Assembly: GCA_009760855.2 (NCBI GenBank)
Contig: WPIO01000039.1
Coordinates: 745,501 to 809,500 of the forward strand
DNA length: 64,000 nt
Direction: 5' to 3'
DNA from: Cristatella mucedo
Lineage: Eukaryota > Bryozoa > Phylactolaemata > Cristatellidae
Positions 1 through 11,952 of this stretch are shown one piece after another (position 1 is the stretch's first letter; each line of letters starts with the position of its first letter). The notes below the pieces were generated by a model. The model saw nothing but the letters and a program-made list of their open reading frames with translations. It ran no database searches and was not told the DNA's origin. The position numbers and the translations under genes are program-made.

Positions 1-56
1 CTCTCTCGCTCCCTCTCTCTCTCTCTCTCTCTTTCTTTCTCTCTCTCTCTCGCTCT
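1..56 (+). repeat. (CT)n microsatellite at left edge
   Basis: Imperfect CT dinucleotide tract that may extend beyond the window. CT-rich sequence continues to about base 160. Confidence 0.9.
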
Positions 57-357
57 CGTTATTCTCCGCCCTTCGTCTCTTCGCCCTTCACTCTCTCGCC
101 CTCACGTCTCCCAGTCGCACGTTCTCTCTCTATCTATCTCTCTCTCTAACTCGTTCCCTCCATTCAGTTTCTACCCACTCTATTTGTCTTTCTGTCTGTT
201 TCTTCCCGTCTCCGTGTCGCTATCGTCCGATAATCGCCGGCGGCGCGCGAACGCCGAGCAGCGAAGGGTCTTGGCCTTCTTTCGCCTTGGCGCTTGGCTC
301 TCGCCTGGCCGCTTTGTACGCACTCCGTCGGCGCCTGCGATCCGACCGAAATTCAGC

Positions 358-416
358 CGACAGCCAGAGATTCGCGCGCACGCGCGAGTAGCGCGCGCGC
401 GAATCTCTGGCTGTCG
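358..416. repeat. GC-rich perfect inverted repeat
   Basis: Two 22-base arms (358-379 and 395-416), perfectly complementary, with a 15-base CG-rich loop. The arm contains CAGCCAGAGATTCGCGCGC. No gene is recognised around it. Confidence 0.85.
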
Positions 417-419
417 CCG

Positions 420-1568
420 ATGCGCGCGGCCCGCGAGTCCGCGGAGCATCATGCTGCGGCACCTTCGTGCGTTTCAGAGGCGAGCGAGCGAGCGGTCGCA
501 CTCGTCCCTCTCCAACCGCACACTCGGCGACGGCGCTGGGGGCGGGACGGTTCTCGCGGGTGAGCCGACAGGTGCGCGCCCTTCTTTTGGTGAAAAAAAC
601 AGCCTCGCACGTCTGCCCGCAGTGTGCGCGCGCTCCGGCTGGTCGCAGAACGCGCTCCACTGCGGCGGCTTGAGTACTCTGCTCGCGCGCCCCCTGGCGG
701 AGGCGAGCTGCACCGGCTCGCCGCGGCCCTGGCGGCTGCTCGACAGCGGCCCTCCTGCGGCGGACAGAGGACATTCCTTTGGTGGCTCTATGATTGATTG
801 CTTCATGTGAACTACGTGTCCCGGGTTAGGAGAGCGGTGCAGAAAAATAAACAGAACGGCCCAAAAGATACAGCGCCATAATGAGTTCCAGTAATTGCAA
901 TTGTCGGCCGACAATGTGCGGTCGGCGCTGAAACAATGGCGGAGCTGCGGACGTGTTTTCCCTTCTGCGCCAGCTCTATGACAGCTGATCGAGAGGTGCA
1001 CACACGCTGCGGTTGCATAAACAAAGTGATACAGATCCTGAATGACTGTTAAAACTCTCCGCTCGGGTATTGTGCTGCTAACAAATCACCTCCAGTAAAC
1101 GGCCAGTTACCGCTAGCCGTAATCTAATAATAGGATTGTTCGCGTCTCTATCAGGCTTGCTGCGTAAGTTGACAAGCACAAAACGCCCGGCCTCTTCGTT
1201 GGGAACGAGCATTATCAGCATTATCACGCAGGCATGTTTCTAATTGTGGTCGCGAAAAATGGCATCCCGCTCCGCAACTGAAACAAATGATCCGCTCGCC
1301 AAAACTCTTTGGCCGAGCCGGCACAAAGCCTGAATGCGCTTTCTATGCCTAGCACTGATTAAAAAGAGAGATTGTCATTGTAGGGCCCCGCGAGGCTCGC
1401 GCGTGTGCGATGCTATCTGCACCTGCGCAGGGGGTCTCGTTCGCCGTCGCTGGTTAGCCCCAGCGGCGTCGGCAGCGTCATCTTGCATGTCTCCACATAG
1501 TGCAGGCGAGTGGCACGAAAGTTCCGTAACGGGCTGCCGCCTTTTCCATCCTTCCGTTATATTCTTTC
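420..1568. other. No recognisable gene
   Basis: CpG-rich to about 780, then mixed composition. Several long frames are open on both strands, but they are Arg/Ala/Pro-rich and unlike known proteins. Nothing else was recognised. Confidence 0.5.
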
Positions 1569-1617
1569 CTTTCTCTCTTTCTTTCTCTGTCTCTCTCTTT
1601 CTCTTTCGCTCTCTCTC

Positions 1618-1648
<31 letters not shown>

Positions 1649-1754
1649 TTCGCTCTCTCTCTCTCTTTTCCTCTCTCTATCTCTCTTTTGCTCTTTCTTT
1701 CTCTTTCTCTGTCTCTCTCTCTTTCGCTCTCTCTCTCTCTCTCTCTCTCTCTCA
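1569..1754 (+). repeat. (CT)n microsatellite with TTTC interruptions
   Basis: Long pyrimidine tract of CT repeats broken by CTTT and CGCT units. It produces spurious Ser/Leu or Arg/Glu open frames on the two strands. Confidence 0.95.
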
Positions 1755-1824
1755 TCTCCGTCCTCGCTGGATGCGCTGCCGTTTCTTTTGGGCCGCTGCC
1801 TGACTAGCAGTACCGCACTGCCGA

Positions 1825-1969
1825 GCTGGTTTGGTCTAGCGGTTAAGGTGCTCGCCCCGACCAAGGTCTGACTGAGGTCGTGGGCTCGAGCCCTGAGGCA
1901 TATGTGAAGCGCCTGAATAGAGATTAAGTTCTATTGGGGCGCTATATAAATGAATTAAATGAATGAATT
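1825..1969 (+). mobile_element. SINE-A, complete tRNA-derived SINE
   Basis: The head has a pol III A-box-like TGGTCTAGCGGTTAAGG and B-box-like GGGCTCGAGCCC. The tail reads AAGCGCCTGAATAGAG...TCTATTGGGGCGCT, a stem-loop shared with the LINE-A 3' end, and ends in ATGAATTAAATGAATGAATT. This copy lacks the longer LINE-derived middle seen in the copy at 38.0-38.3 kb. Its stem pairs (AGCGCC/GGCGCT and AATAGA/TCTATT) are all intact. Confidence 0.8.
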
Positions 1970-2836
1970 ATACTGCTCTCCATTCCAATTGCACCTCCGC
2001 ATTCTCTGCCATTTCGCTTCTTTCTGTTTCGCGCCTACTGATACACTGGTAGCTAGGCTTGAGCCATGGCCTAAGCTAGCAGTTCGCACTAGAACAAAGC
2101 TCGAACTAAGTCGACGGCAGGCATTCAGTTCGCTCTCAGTCAGCCGCGTGCGTGCCAAGTTAAAGGAATCACATAGTGAGCTTGCCGTGCGATCCTGTCA
2201 AGATGGGAGTCAGGAGGACGTACTCGGACGGCTAGAGCCGTGAGCGACGCGCATCGACGTTCTCCTCAGTGGGACGAGGGGTGAAAGTGCGACTCCTCAA
2301 CGGAGCTCGATGCATCTCAGAGATGAGACGGATGCGCATCCCCATTAATCTAAGGAACATAGAATCTTTCTCACTGTAGGCACTTGTTAAAGTCTGAGCT
2401 TGGAATATTGAGCAGAGATCGCGAAAACTGTTCGCCATAGCTGAACTCTAGATCAGGAAGCGCTGCTGCTGCTGGTCGTGCAAAGCGCGGAGTAAGCAGA
2501 CAAATAGCCGTCTACATCGCCTTTCCGTTTTAAGTGCTCGAACCGCGTCGACGCTTAGCTAACTTATACGACTGCCAATCAGGACGTCCCGTCGCCCCAT
2601 TCACCTTCAGCATTCTCGTCAGCGGCTGTCGAGCACCCGCAGGAATTCGCTGCTCGGCCCAAGAGCTCACTCGCATTGACCTGCCGAGATTCTCTTCAAA
2701 CGTCGCGTGGAGGGGGGATCCGGTGAAAACTCATCATCTCCAATCGCAAAGAATTGATGCCCTGCGCTACTTCACCAATGATTCACGAGTTTTCCTCCGG
2801 CGGTCCGACCGCTAAAAGCACATCGCCACACAGTCG

Positions 2837-2837
<1 letters not shown>
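1970..2837. other. No recognisable gene
   Basis: Unique-looking sequence with short open frames only. No domain, RNA gene or repeat was recognised. Confidence 0.4.
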
Positions 2838-2873
<36 letters not shown>

Positions 2874-2885
2874 TGCGTGTGTGCG
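2838..2885 (+). repeat. (GT)n microsatellite
   Basis: GT dinucleotide tract with TTTG and TTTGC interruptions. Confidence 0.9.
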
Positions 2886-3274
2886 TGCCGCTAAGCTAGG
2901 CCAGCTGGTCAAAAACCGCCGCCTAAACTACCTGAGCTGTCGTTGTTTCATGCGAAGCTCGAAAAGCAGATCAGTTTTGTGAGTAACTGCTGCGCCTGCG
3001 AGTGCAAATTCGCAGAGGAGCGACGTGATGACGAATGAGAACGCTCGGGGAGTGCGGCGAGTCGCACGTTCCGCGAGTCCCACACGCACGCGCCGCCATT
3101 TCGCTTCCATCCTTCTCAATCGCCGGGTGCAGCGGCGGCGGCGTAAGCGGCCTCTGATTGGCGTTTTCAGAGACCGCCCCGCTGCTGACTGCGGCGTCGG
3201 TCTGTCTGTCTGCCTGTATGTTGGCCTGTACTGCGCTGTCGCTCCTCTTTTAGCGCTAGCGCGTAGAAGGAAGA

Positions 3275-3448
<174 letters not shown>

Positions 3449-3449
3449 A

Positions 3450-5718
3450 GTGCCCCGAGCAAGGAGAAGGAAGAGGGGGAGGAGGAGGAGGAGTAGGGGG
3501 AGGAGGAGCAGAAAGCTTGTTTGCGCAGCCAGCATCCAACAGCTGCGCACAATCAAAACTTGTTGTTCTTCTGTCGGCATTGTGCGATTCTCTGTTTGTC
3601 TAAATTAGAAAGATGCACGTCTGGCAATGAATTTAGATTGCGCGCATTGGGAATAATTTCTAACCAAGCCAGCGGCCAAGCTATCGGCGCAGCCTTGATT
3701 GAGCGCGGGCGCGAGGCGAGTAAAAGCCGACCATTCAGCGGAGAGGCCATTGAGGCGCTGTTAAAACAGAGCCGCTACTACAATAACAGTAGAACAAAAT
3801 GATGTCATTTGGCCGCTGAATGATTCTTGCGCTCCCAGCTAGGTTTTGTTTGGGAAGAAAATTAGACCCTTTCTCTCTATCACTGCTTCGGCAAGAGAGA
3901 CCGCACGGAGGGGCTGCGCCCGGACGGGAATGCGGAGGCGTGGCTGCTGCCGAGGAACCGGAAGTCGTCGCGCTACGCCGATCTGCGGCCGTCGGCGAGC
4001 TCTGGAGTGGACCCGCGATCGGCCGGTGGCGGTTCGACTCCGCCGCCGCCGAGAGAGGGCAGCGCCGCATTAGGAGAGAAGAACTGACGGCTCGCTGTGT
4101 CGAGTGTCCGCCCACGCCGCTGCGACGCGGTTCGGTCGTCCGCTTGGGTCTCCCCCTCCGCGCAGAGAAACGCTCGCAAGGCAGACCGGGAGCTCGATCA
4201 GTCGCCGCAAGAGTCGCGCATGGCAGAGGACGCCCGAGAGCGCGGCGGCGCGCCACCCGCGGCCGCCGCCGCGGCAGCAGCAGCAGCCGAAGGGCAGACG
4301 TAGCGGGAGCTCGTCGGCACATTACAACCCCGGTCGCCGCACTCTCCTTGGCCGATGTCTTGCGATAGGGCGGCCGGGTCAGCAGACTGGCGGGCGAGCC
4401 CTTTCAGCCGGGCCTGCCCAACCTGCCCGGCAGAACGCGCGAGCGGCTAGCGGGTCGCGACCGCGCGTCGCGAGTGTACGCGCCGGCGAGCTGAGGAGGC
4501 GCCTGCGTGCGGAGCGGTCTCTACTGCACACGACGCAGCTGCGCTCCGCGCGAGGACGTGGCCGGCCGGACGAGCTAGCTGCCGCCCTGACTGCTTCCGG
4601 CTCTGGCCGTTCGGCGAGAGCGTGCACAGACGCGAACGCCGCCCCGACCTAGGATCTGGCGAACCGCATCCGGACGAACGACTGCGCCGCCGCGCCGCGC
4701 GATGCTCCCTCCCACCGTTGCACGCACTCGCCTAAGTCGGCGCAACGCCGACGCGCAACTTTGTAGTAGTGAGCACTTTTGCGCCGCCGCGCTGCACGGC
4801 CGATCCTATTTCAGCGCGAATGGATAATACTCGTAGCACCCTTTTCCCGCGAGGACGCTGGGCCTTCCAAGGCCCGGCGTGGTTGCATCGGGCTGGAGAA
4901 TAGGACGCTAGGTCGCCACGCCCGTGGTTGTGCGCACTTACAGCCACCTCGCACAAGTTCTCGCAGCCTAGTCAACGGCCGTGCACGAATTTTTGAAGAA
5001 GAAGTTCAAGTGGGTGCGAAAAAACGGCTTTTTTCCCCGAGCGCCCGCCCAGCGGACTCACGCCGACGCGACGCGAACCGCCGCGGTTCGATAACGCGGC
5101 ATCGGAGGCGTCGGTGCACCGAGCTCGCGGCGGGTTATTATCGCACGGGTTGTCGCGACGCCACGCGTTCGCGAGCACATCCTGTCAGGCTGCGGCGGTG
5201 AGCGGCTGCTAGCTGCGACCGCTCGCTCGCGCGCGCTCGCGAGCGCTCGCGAGCCCCGCAGTACTCACGCAGAGGTAGACGTCGAGCTTTGGCCTTGCAC
5301 CTCATTCCCGCACTGGGTACGTGCACGCCCGCGCGCGCGCGCAGACACGAATCGGACGGCCTAAGTAGTCTTGCCACGCCGTCGTTTCTTTGTCCGCCGC
5401 GCGAGGGCCGGCCGTACAAGCCAACACAAGTGCCCGAGCGCCGACTGCCGGCTTTGTCGGTCGGCGTGACTATATTAATCACTGCAAAGGCCGCAGCGAT
5501 TTCCAACAATGTGCTACTGTCAGTCCTTGCGCAAACACGGTGCCGCCGCAGCAGTGCCGGACGCGCGCAATTGGTCGCCGCTCGAGCTCTCGCTGTCAAT
5601 AGCGCGCATCTAAGTGCTCGGGCGCGGCGAATGGGCGGTCGGCAAATGGCCGCCGCCGCCGCGCTGTCTCGGCCGCGCGGGCGGGCGGACCCGAGCTGCT
5701 CGCCGAGCGGCCGCCGCC
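3450..5718. other. CpG-rich stretch without a secure gene
   Basis: From about 3.9 kb the sequence is dense in CpG and has many overlapping open frames on both strands, typical of GC-rich DNA without stops. One short frame with a good start context (4220-4303) is listed separately. No protein family was recognised. Confidence 0.5.
4220..4303 (+). CDS. Possible small ORF or first exon with poly-Ala run
   Basis: 27 codons beginning MAEDARERGG, followed by APP and a run of ten Ala, then EGQT and TAG. The start ATGG has G at +4. It might be an uORF, a first coding exon (a weak donor AGAC|GTAGCG overlaps the stop) or chance. There is no homology call. Low confidence. Confidence 0.15.
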   Translation: MAEDARERGGAPPAAAAAAAAAAEGQT

Positions 5719-5805
5719 GTCCCGCGACTCTAGCGCCGCTTCTCGGCGGCGGCGGCGGCGATCGCGCGCCGCCGCCGCCGAGAAGCGGCGCTAGAGTCGC
5801 GGGAC
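5719..5805. repeat. Perfect 38-base inverted repeat
   Basis: Arms 5719-5756 and 5768-5805 are identical in inverse orientation over 38 bases, with an 11-base loop. Beyond one mismatch the flanking (CCG)n/(CGG)n runs pair as well. The arms contain GACTCTAGCGCCGCTTCTCGG. Confidence 0.95.
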
Positions 5806-6178
5806 CGCGGCGGCGGCGTCAGACGAGGATGACGAGGCGCTGCCGTGGCTTCTCGCTCGCCAACGCTGCGAGCGAGCGCGACAAGGAATGCTGCCGGCGG
5901 CACGAGTCGAAGGCGACAGCCACGGCTGCAGCCCGCTATCGGCTAGCGCGCCGCGCCGCCGCCGCCGCCGGGCCTTCGCGGCGAAACTGGCAAGCTAGGC
6001 GACGCTGCGGCGGCAGTCGAAGCGAGGCCTCGCGGCGGTCTCGTCCCTCGGCGGCGGCGGCCGGCGGTTTCGGACGCGCGGGCTGTGCGAAGGAGCGCTC
6101 CATTCAAGACTCGATCGCTCGCTTTTCGCCTGGTTTGGGTTTTGGTGCTCATGTGGAGGCTCGTAGGGAGCTCAACGA

Positions 6179-6208
6179 GCGCCCTCTAGCGGCCCCTAGA
6201 GGGTGCGC
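6179..6208. repeat. Short inverted repeat
   Basis: GCGCCCTCTAG pairs with CTAGAGGGTGCGC around a 5-base loop, with one mismatch. A short tandem of the unit AGCGGAGCG lies about 95 bases downstream (6300-6328). Confidence 0.6.
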
Positions 6209-6650
6209 TTTCTACCGCGCTCTCTTTAAAGTCGCACGCGCTCGAGAATCTGGGTCCATAGTTCGCGGTAAAATTTATCCGCCGAAGCCTCGAATGAACG
6301 AGCGGAGCGAGCGGAGCGAGCGGAGCGATCTTTGCGTGTACACGCTCGCGGAGCCGCAACGCGATGACGTAGCTTAATCTATTCGTGGGATTGGGACAGC
6401 GGCGGAGCCAAAGGGGTATGGGCAGCGGGCATTTGCTTCCGCTGATAGCGGGTCAGCGACCTGGGCCTATTGCCTCGCCCTCCCCCGACTATCGCCGACA
6501 GAGACAGTCACAGAGACAGAGATATTGACAGAAATTTATAAATGGAGAGGGTGTGAGAGAGAGGGAGTGTGTTTGAGAGAGAAGTACAGAGGTTAATAGA
6601 AGGAGAATGAAAAGGATAATGAGAAGCGGGAGGGAGTGACTCAGTGAGAG

Positions 6651-6654
<4 letters not shown>

Positions 6655-6703
<49 letters not shown>
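6655..6703 (+). repeat. (AG)n microsatellite
   Basis: Near-perfect AG tract at the end of a longer purine-rich stretch starting around 6550. Confidence 0.9.
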
Positions 6704-6706
<3 letters not shown>

Positions 6707-7007
6707 AAGCATTAGCTAGGCGGAGAAGAGCATTAGGCCTCAAGGTGAGGCTTGAGACACGTGGCACCCGTTGAGGCTGGAGGAGCCGTTTTGCACAAAC
6801 TTGGGAGCGGAGGGGGGCAGAAGCGTTGATCTTTGAGCCTTTTGCCTGGAGGATTCGTCATGTACGCGCCATTTGTCTTTCGCGTAGCGCGCTCGCTCGC
6901 TGAGAGTATCTGGTGCGCGGGGCGTGGCGACCGCCGTCGGTGGCCGCAGTCGCTAATACCCTGATATCCCGGCCGAGGATGCGGTTCGCGAAACGAAGAA
7001 CACTTTC

Positions 7008-7240
7008 ACAACAATAATAATAATACATTTGATATAGCGCTCTCGGATAACTCAATCTTTTTCTAGGCACTTTATATTTGCAGCAAAGGCAGCACGAACG
7101 AATGGTTAGTGGTAGCATGCTCGATAAACAACACGAATAGCATGGTTAAGGGGTGACATGCACAGGGTCAGCATGCAAGCATGGTTAGAGGCAACATGCA
7201 CAGTGTCAGCACGCATGAGCACATGAAAGGACGAATCGCT
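7008..7240 (-). mobile_element. LINE-A 3' end
   Basis: Read on the minus strand, this is the LINE-A 3' UTR (CATGCTGACCCTGTGCATGTC, Tyr- and His-rich if translated), then the stem-loop AAAGTGCCTAGAAAAAGATTG..., ending in an ATT repeat. Similar copies occur at 22.1, 31.5, 38.0, 39.3, 46.8 and 53.7 kb. Confidence 0.75.
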
Positions 7241-7545
7241 TTCGCCTCGGATAGTCACGAGCGCAGATTTGCAGCCGCCGCCGACGAGATCGGCTGCTGC
7301 TGCGGCTGCAAGACTCCAGTCACCGCTCGTGCGAAGCGACGCTCCGAACCACACTCGCCCTGCCGCGAGCTGCCTGCTGCTCGCCACTAGCGCCTCTGGC
7401 TGGGTTGCCGCGATGTCACTTTTTCAAAGCGTCCGCGTGTCGCAATGCCGACTCGCCCGGCACTCGCCGTTAGCACACCGCAAGAGTAGCCTCGCCGCCG
7501 GAGAGCACTCGATCGCTAATGGACGGCGGCACTTCCGATTGGTCG

Positions 7546-7587
7546 CCGCCGAGAGCAGACGCTCCGCCGAGCGTCTGCTCTCGGCGG
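7546..7587. repeat. Perfect 19-base inverted repeat
   Basis: Arms 7546-7564 and 7569-7587 (CCGCCGAGAGCAGACGCTC and its complement) with a 4-base loop. A strong hairpin in a CpG-rich area. Confidence 0.9.
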
Positions 7588-8229
7588 AGCGTCGCTCGGG
7601 CGACTTGCCGAGCGACGATGACGAGGGGGGCGCTCCGTGCCGCCAGTGCACCTCAGTCCGACCGCCGCCGTCTTTTGCTGAAGCTCGGCGCGTCGCCCGA
7701 GTATCCGGCGAGCAACCGCAGCCGTCGACCGCTCGCTCGGCGGCGATACCTGTCCGCCGCCTTCGTCGCCGCCGCCGCCGAGCTGCACCGCATCGTCGAT
7801 CGACTTCGCTGTGCTCGCCGTCACCTGCGGTCGCTTCCAGCTGGTCTCTCGCCCTTCGCGTGCGGCAACGCGTGAGCTACGCTCTCCGCTATTCGTCGCA
7901 TCGCGGTGCGATCGAATTCGGAAAGCGAATCGTATCAGGTGACAACGCATAGCTGAGCTGATGGTGGTGCCGTTATCTACGGAAGCTTGTATCACTGCGC
8001 CGCGAAGGGCGTCGCCACCGATGCTCGGCACAAGACGCGAAAACAATCGAGGCGAAACAAAAGCCAAGTAATTACTTTGCATATACTATTGCGCTTACAA
8101 ATTCTAATGACAATAATAATGCAAGTAATAAAATGATAACAAATGGCGGAGTTGCATGTACTAGCGTCGTCGGCCGCGCCGCTTGTGTATCGGGGTCGGC
8201 TTTCGACGGATACGAAGTCTTTGCCGTTA

Positions 8230-8412
8230 GCTCTGGCTTTAGAATGTCCATTTGTCCTTTGTATGCTTACGCGTGTTGTCACTGTGCATGCCGTCACTAA
8301 CAATGTTGACATAATTAAAGTACAAAATATGTAAATATGCCTAGAAAGAGATTTAGTTGTCCGAGGATGCCAAACAAATGCCTTATTACTGCTATTATTA
8401 TTATTATAACAT
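8230..8412 (+). mobile_element. LINE-A 3' end, diverged
   Basis: The segment TGTCACTGTGCATGCCGTCACTAAC and then ATGCCTAGAAAGAGATTTAG...ATTACTGCTATTATTATTATT are the LINE-A 3' UTR, stem-loop and ATT tail. The frame starting at 8337 that reads MPRKRFSC is therefore repeat-derived. Confidence 0.6.
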
Positions 8413-9385
8413 TGGCGCCTGTGTGTCACGGGTCAATGTCACCGTTCCCACCGCCCGCGAGGACGCACATCGTACCCTTGCCGTTTGCTGGACTCACGTC
8501 GGCATGTCCGATCGTACGAATCGCAGCCGCGATCAGACGCGCCGAAATCGCTACGGCGCTGATGCGGCTCGGTGCTTCCTGCCTACAGGTCAATCGAATG
8601 CCGCCGCCAAGCATTAAAGCGTTCCGCTCGCGCACTCGCGAACCAACGCTCGGATAGCGGGCGCACCACGAGGAGAAAGTGCCCCGAAGTAGCCGCCGCC
8701 AACGGCGCCCGGATGTGACTTGCATTTTTCGCCCGCGCCGACCAAGCCCATGAAGCGCACGAGCCGACGGCCGACGCCGTCGGCGTCGTCGGACGTCGTC
8801 TTTGAAGGCCAGCGGTCCGCTAACGCCCAGACGCCGCCTTGCCTCACCGCCGCGGCTGCTCGCATCGCCTCTCCTCCAAGACGTTCGGCGGCCGACCGCG
8901 GGCAGTCCAGCTGGCTTCGGGGGCGGGCGGGGGCGGGCGGCGATGCTTCAGTTTGGCGCCCGGTCAGGCAGTGGTCGATGGCCTGAAAACGCGCCGCCCG
9001 GCCCCCACAACGAGTCAGCTGCCGCGGCCGCCGCGCGATGCCTCCGATGGTAGCCAACTACTGAACGTGACGCGAGCAAGTGCAGCACGGATGCAAGTGA
9101 AACCGTGCCCAGTGCCCCGACACCAAGAGGTGCACTGAGAGCAGCCGCAGTTCGCGAGCGAATGCATGGCGAAGGCGGCGCCGACTCTAGCTTGCCGTGG
9201 ACCGGCAGGTCGGGCTCGCCGCCGAATCGTTGGCCAGTCGGGCGCGCCCGCCCGCGGCGCCGGATGGCTTGCGTGAGTCACAAGCCGACGCGGGTTACGA
9301 CGACTGGGCACCTGCGCCCCGGCGACCTGCGTTGGCGGACGCTTCGCCAGCGGCGGCAGAAGAAATTTGCCGCCGCGCCGAGGGC

Positions 9386-9415
9386 GGACGGACGGACGGA
9401 CGGACGGACGGACGC
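9386..9415 (+). repeat. (GGAC)n microsatellite
   Basis: About seven copies of GGAC ending at GCACGAG. Confidence 0.9.
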
Positions 9416-10659
9416 ACGAGTCCGCTGTTCGCGGAGGATCGCGGCGCTCTTTGCGAAGCGCTCTTTCTCGCTTCGAATCCTCCACTCAGCCGGCCCCGCA
9501 GGCGCGAGGCCGGCCAGGCGATCGGGTTTACGCGCTCGCTCTTGAGCGTTTAGCGAAGACTCGCCGCCCTGGCGCGCTCAGCGGAGGCTGCGTGACGTCA
9601 GACGGGAACCCGGCATTGCCTTCGGCGAGGGCGGAACGCGGGCAGAGCTCTCGCAAGCGCTGCGAGCGGATGCGCGAGTGCATCTCAGCTGCTAGAGATC
9701 CCTGCGAATGCGCTCGGCCGGACCGGCTGCTGCGTGGCCGCTCTCGGCCGAGCGGCCGATAGCAATGGCTGCCTCCTCAAACGCCTCCCTAGCGGCGTCG
9801 CCATCGAAATTGCTTCGTTATTTATACGGCTTTTGTGGCGATATCCTTCCGGTTCATATGACAGCGAAGCGTGCTTTGTGGAGTCGACGACGCTTGCTTC
9901 GCAAATGCAGTCGGAGAGCGGGGCCTGCCTGCTGGCGGCGGCTACGGCGGCTATGGCGGAGAAGCCAGACTGGGCTCTCGCGAGCCTGCACCGCACTTCG
10001 TGCGGGCCGCCCCACTGCACATTCCGAATTCTGCAGCGGGAGCGTATTCCGCTGAGAGAAGCTTTTTTTGCTGCCTCTTCGTGGACCGTGTCGCGTCGCG
10101 CGCCGACCGCTCGCCCTTGATCGTCGACGGGTAGCTGGCTGTTCGCTTTCCGGACGTACGCGGCTGCCTATCCGCGCAAGCGACGGGGTGGGCCGACGAC
10201 AAGCAGACAGTCGGCCACTCGACGGCGAATGACCGAGTGCGCACGCGCACGCAACAACGCTCGCCTAAAGCCAGAGCGAACCGACGCGTCGATTCAATCT
10301 CAGTTTCAGCGCGACGCACAGGCGCGCGCGACGGGGCTCTGCTCCGATCGACCGCCGGCGGGCGCGACGGCAGCTATCGCTTCGCCGTCGCTTCGAGTGC
10401 GTCGTCGTCAAGAAACGCGCCTCGCGGAACGCGACGGGCAAGAGCGAGTGGCCGCGCCGAGCTCGCCGGCGCTCGATTGGGCCAGGTCGCGGCGGCGCGC
10501 TCCGCCGGGCGACGTGCAAACGACTCGCTCGTCGCTTCGCGACCAAACGGTCTGTCGCCCTCGCTGCGGCGGCGGCCGGCGTCCAGCTGCGACGGCGCGG
10601 CAGTCCACCGTCACCGAAGGAGCCCCGCGGAGATGCGTCGAGCGGGCGGTAATCTGCCA

Positions 10660-10724
10660 CCGCTGTCGAGTGCGGCAAACGGCGCGGCGGCGGCGGCGGC
10701 AGCAGCAGGCCCACTCGACAGCGG
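10660..10724. repeat. Inverted repeat around a GGC/GCA run
   Basis: CCGCTGTCGAGTG (10660-10672) is the exact complement of CACTCGACAGCGG (10712-10724). The 39-base loop contains (CGG)n and (CAG)n runs. Confidence 0.75.
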
Positions 10725-11106
10725 CGGGATGATCTTGCACCGGAGCTGGCGGCGTTTGCTGAGCGGCGCGATGCGTTGCAAAGCGATCCAATATCGCCAC
10801 CGCTTCTCTCGGGCCCTCGAGCTGGAGGCCCACCTTTGACGACATCGCTTTGTAAACTCAGTGAAGAGGCTCGCCTCTGTGCTCCTTACGCCTGACCGGC
10901 ATTCGTCGTTTACGTAAGACTAAGTGGCAGCCCGACTGAACGCGGGTGTGAGACTGCGGCGAGGATTAGACAAGTCAACAGATCATGAATGCCGGTCGCT
11001 GGTGCTGCGGGCGCTGAGACACTTGTCGACTTTTGAGCCGTCTCTGAGATAAACAAACTTCAACGAGCGTTGGGTGCGAGCGTGTGAACCGAGAGAGATG
11101 GAGAAA

Positions 11107-11211
11107 GAATGAGAGAGCGAGAGAGAGAGAGAGAGGGAGAGAAAGAGAGAGCGAGAGAGAGAGAGAGGGAGAGAAAGAGAGAGTGAGAGAGAGAGAGCGA
11201 GAGAAAGAGAG

Positions 11212-11272
<61 letters not shown>
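11107..11272 (+). repeat. (AG)n microsatellite
   Basis: Purine tract of AG with GGGAGA and GCGAGA interruptions, becoming pure AG at 11215-11269. Confidence 0.95.
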
Positions 11273-11274
<2 letters not shown>

Positions 11275-11952
11275 TAGATGGAGCGAGCGAGAGGGCATTA
11301 AAGAGGAGAAGAGAGAGGAAGCATTTAAATGCATGCAGGCCGTCTGCACGAAGCCGCCGCCGATCGCTGCCTAATCCGCGGCTCTCCTGGGCACTCGCTG
11401 CGAGGACGAGGAATGGCACTGGCAGTCAAATAGCGGAGGCAGCTTCGCCTGCCCCTCCATTTCGGCAGCGAGCTCTATTTACAAAAGGCTCGCTTCTTCC
11501 GAAAATAGCCCACCCACAGCGATCGCGAGTCTCGCAGTTCGCACGTACTTCCAGTGCCCGCCGCGCACGATACCACCGCGGTTCCCCTGGTGGCGCGGGA
11601 CTGCGGGCTGAGGCGGCGATTGAAAGCGGCAGCCGGACAGCGACGACGCGCGGCAGCGGCGGCTCGGCTGAATGGGATGCTTGCGCAGTCGTCGCCGCCG
11701 GCATCGGTCGCCTTCGGCGACACCGACACCTCGATCCGTAACTGTGGCGTAACGTTGGGGGGCCGTTCGTGAAGTGGCTGCTTTCGCCTGTCGGGCCGCG
11801 CTCCGCTCGGCCGTCGGCTAGCTAGGCAAACACTGGCGCCTCGCACCGACCTCCCGGCGCTTGCTCCGAGACGCCGGGCTCGCGCGGCTGAGCGAAATTC
11901 GGCCAGCCGCGAGCGGGCCCGGTCGCCACAAAGCGCCACGATCGCCGCCTTC

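Larger units (their letters stand above)
8660..11100. other. CpG-rich stretch without a secure gene
   Basis: GC-rich DNA with many overlapping frames on both strands and no recognisable domain. It contains a GGAC tetranucleotide tract and a hairpin at 10660-10724, listed separately. It could be a promoter or CpG-island-like region, but no start site can be shown. Confidence 0.4.

Noticed and set aside
184-810. Long open frames on both strands in the first kilobase
   Set aside because: Arg/Ala/Pro-rich frames overlapping in five frames of CpG-rich DNA, with no domain or splice support.
1334-1864. Frames encoding long Ser-Leu or Arg-Glu runs (also near 3.2, 11.1, 26.8 and 52.2 kb)
   Set aside because: Pure translation of (CT)n/(AG)n microsatellites.
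5289-6377. 362-codon plus-strand frame
   Set aside because: Composition follows GC content, it spans the perfect hairpin at 5719-5805, and nothing in it resembles a protein family.
7269-7952. 227-codon plus frame and antisense partner
   Set aside because: Arg/Ala/Ser noise covering the hairpin at 7546; no domain.
8337-8657. Frame MPRKRFSC... with an apparent hydrophobic stretch
   Set aside because: Its beginning is the LINE-A stem-loop and the Ile run is the ATT tail, so it is repeat-derived.
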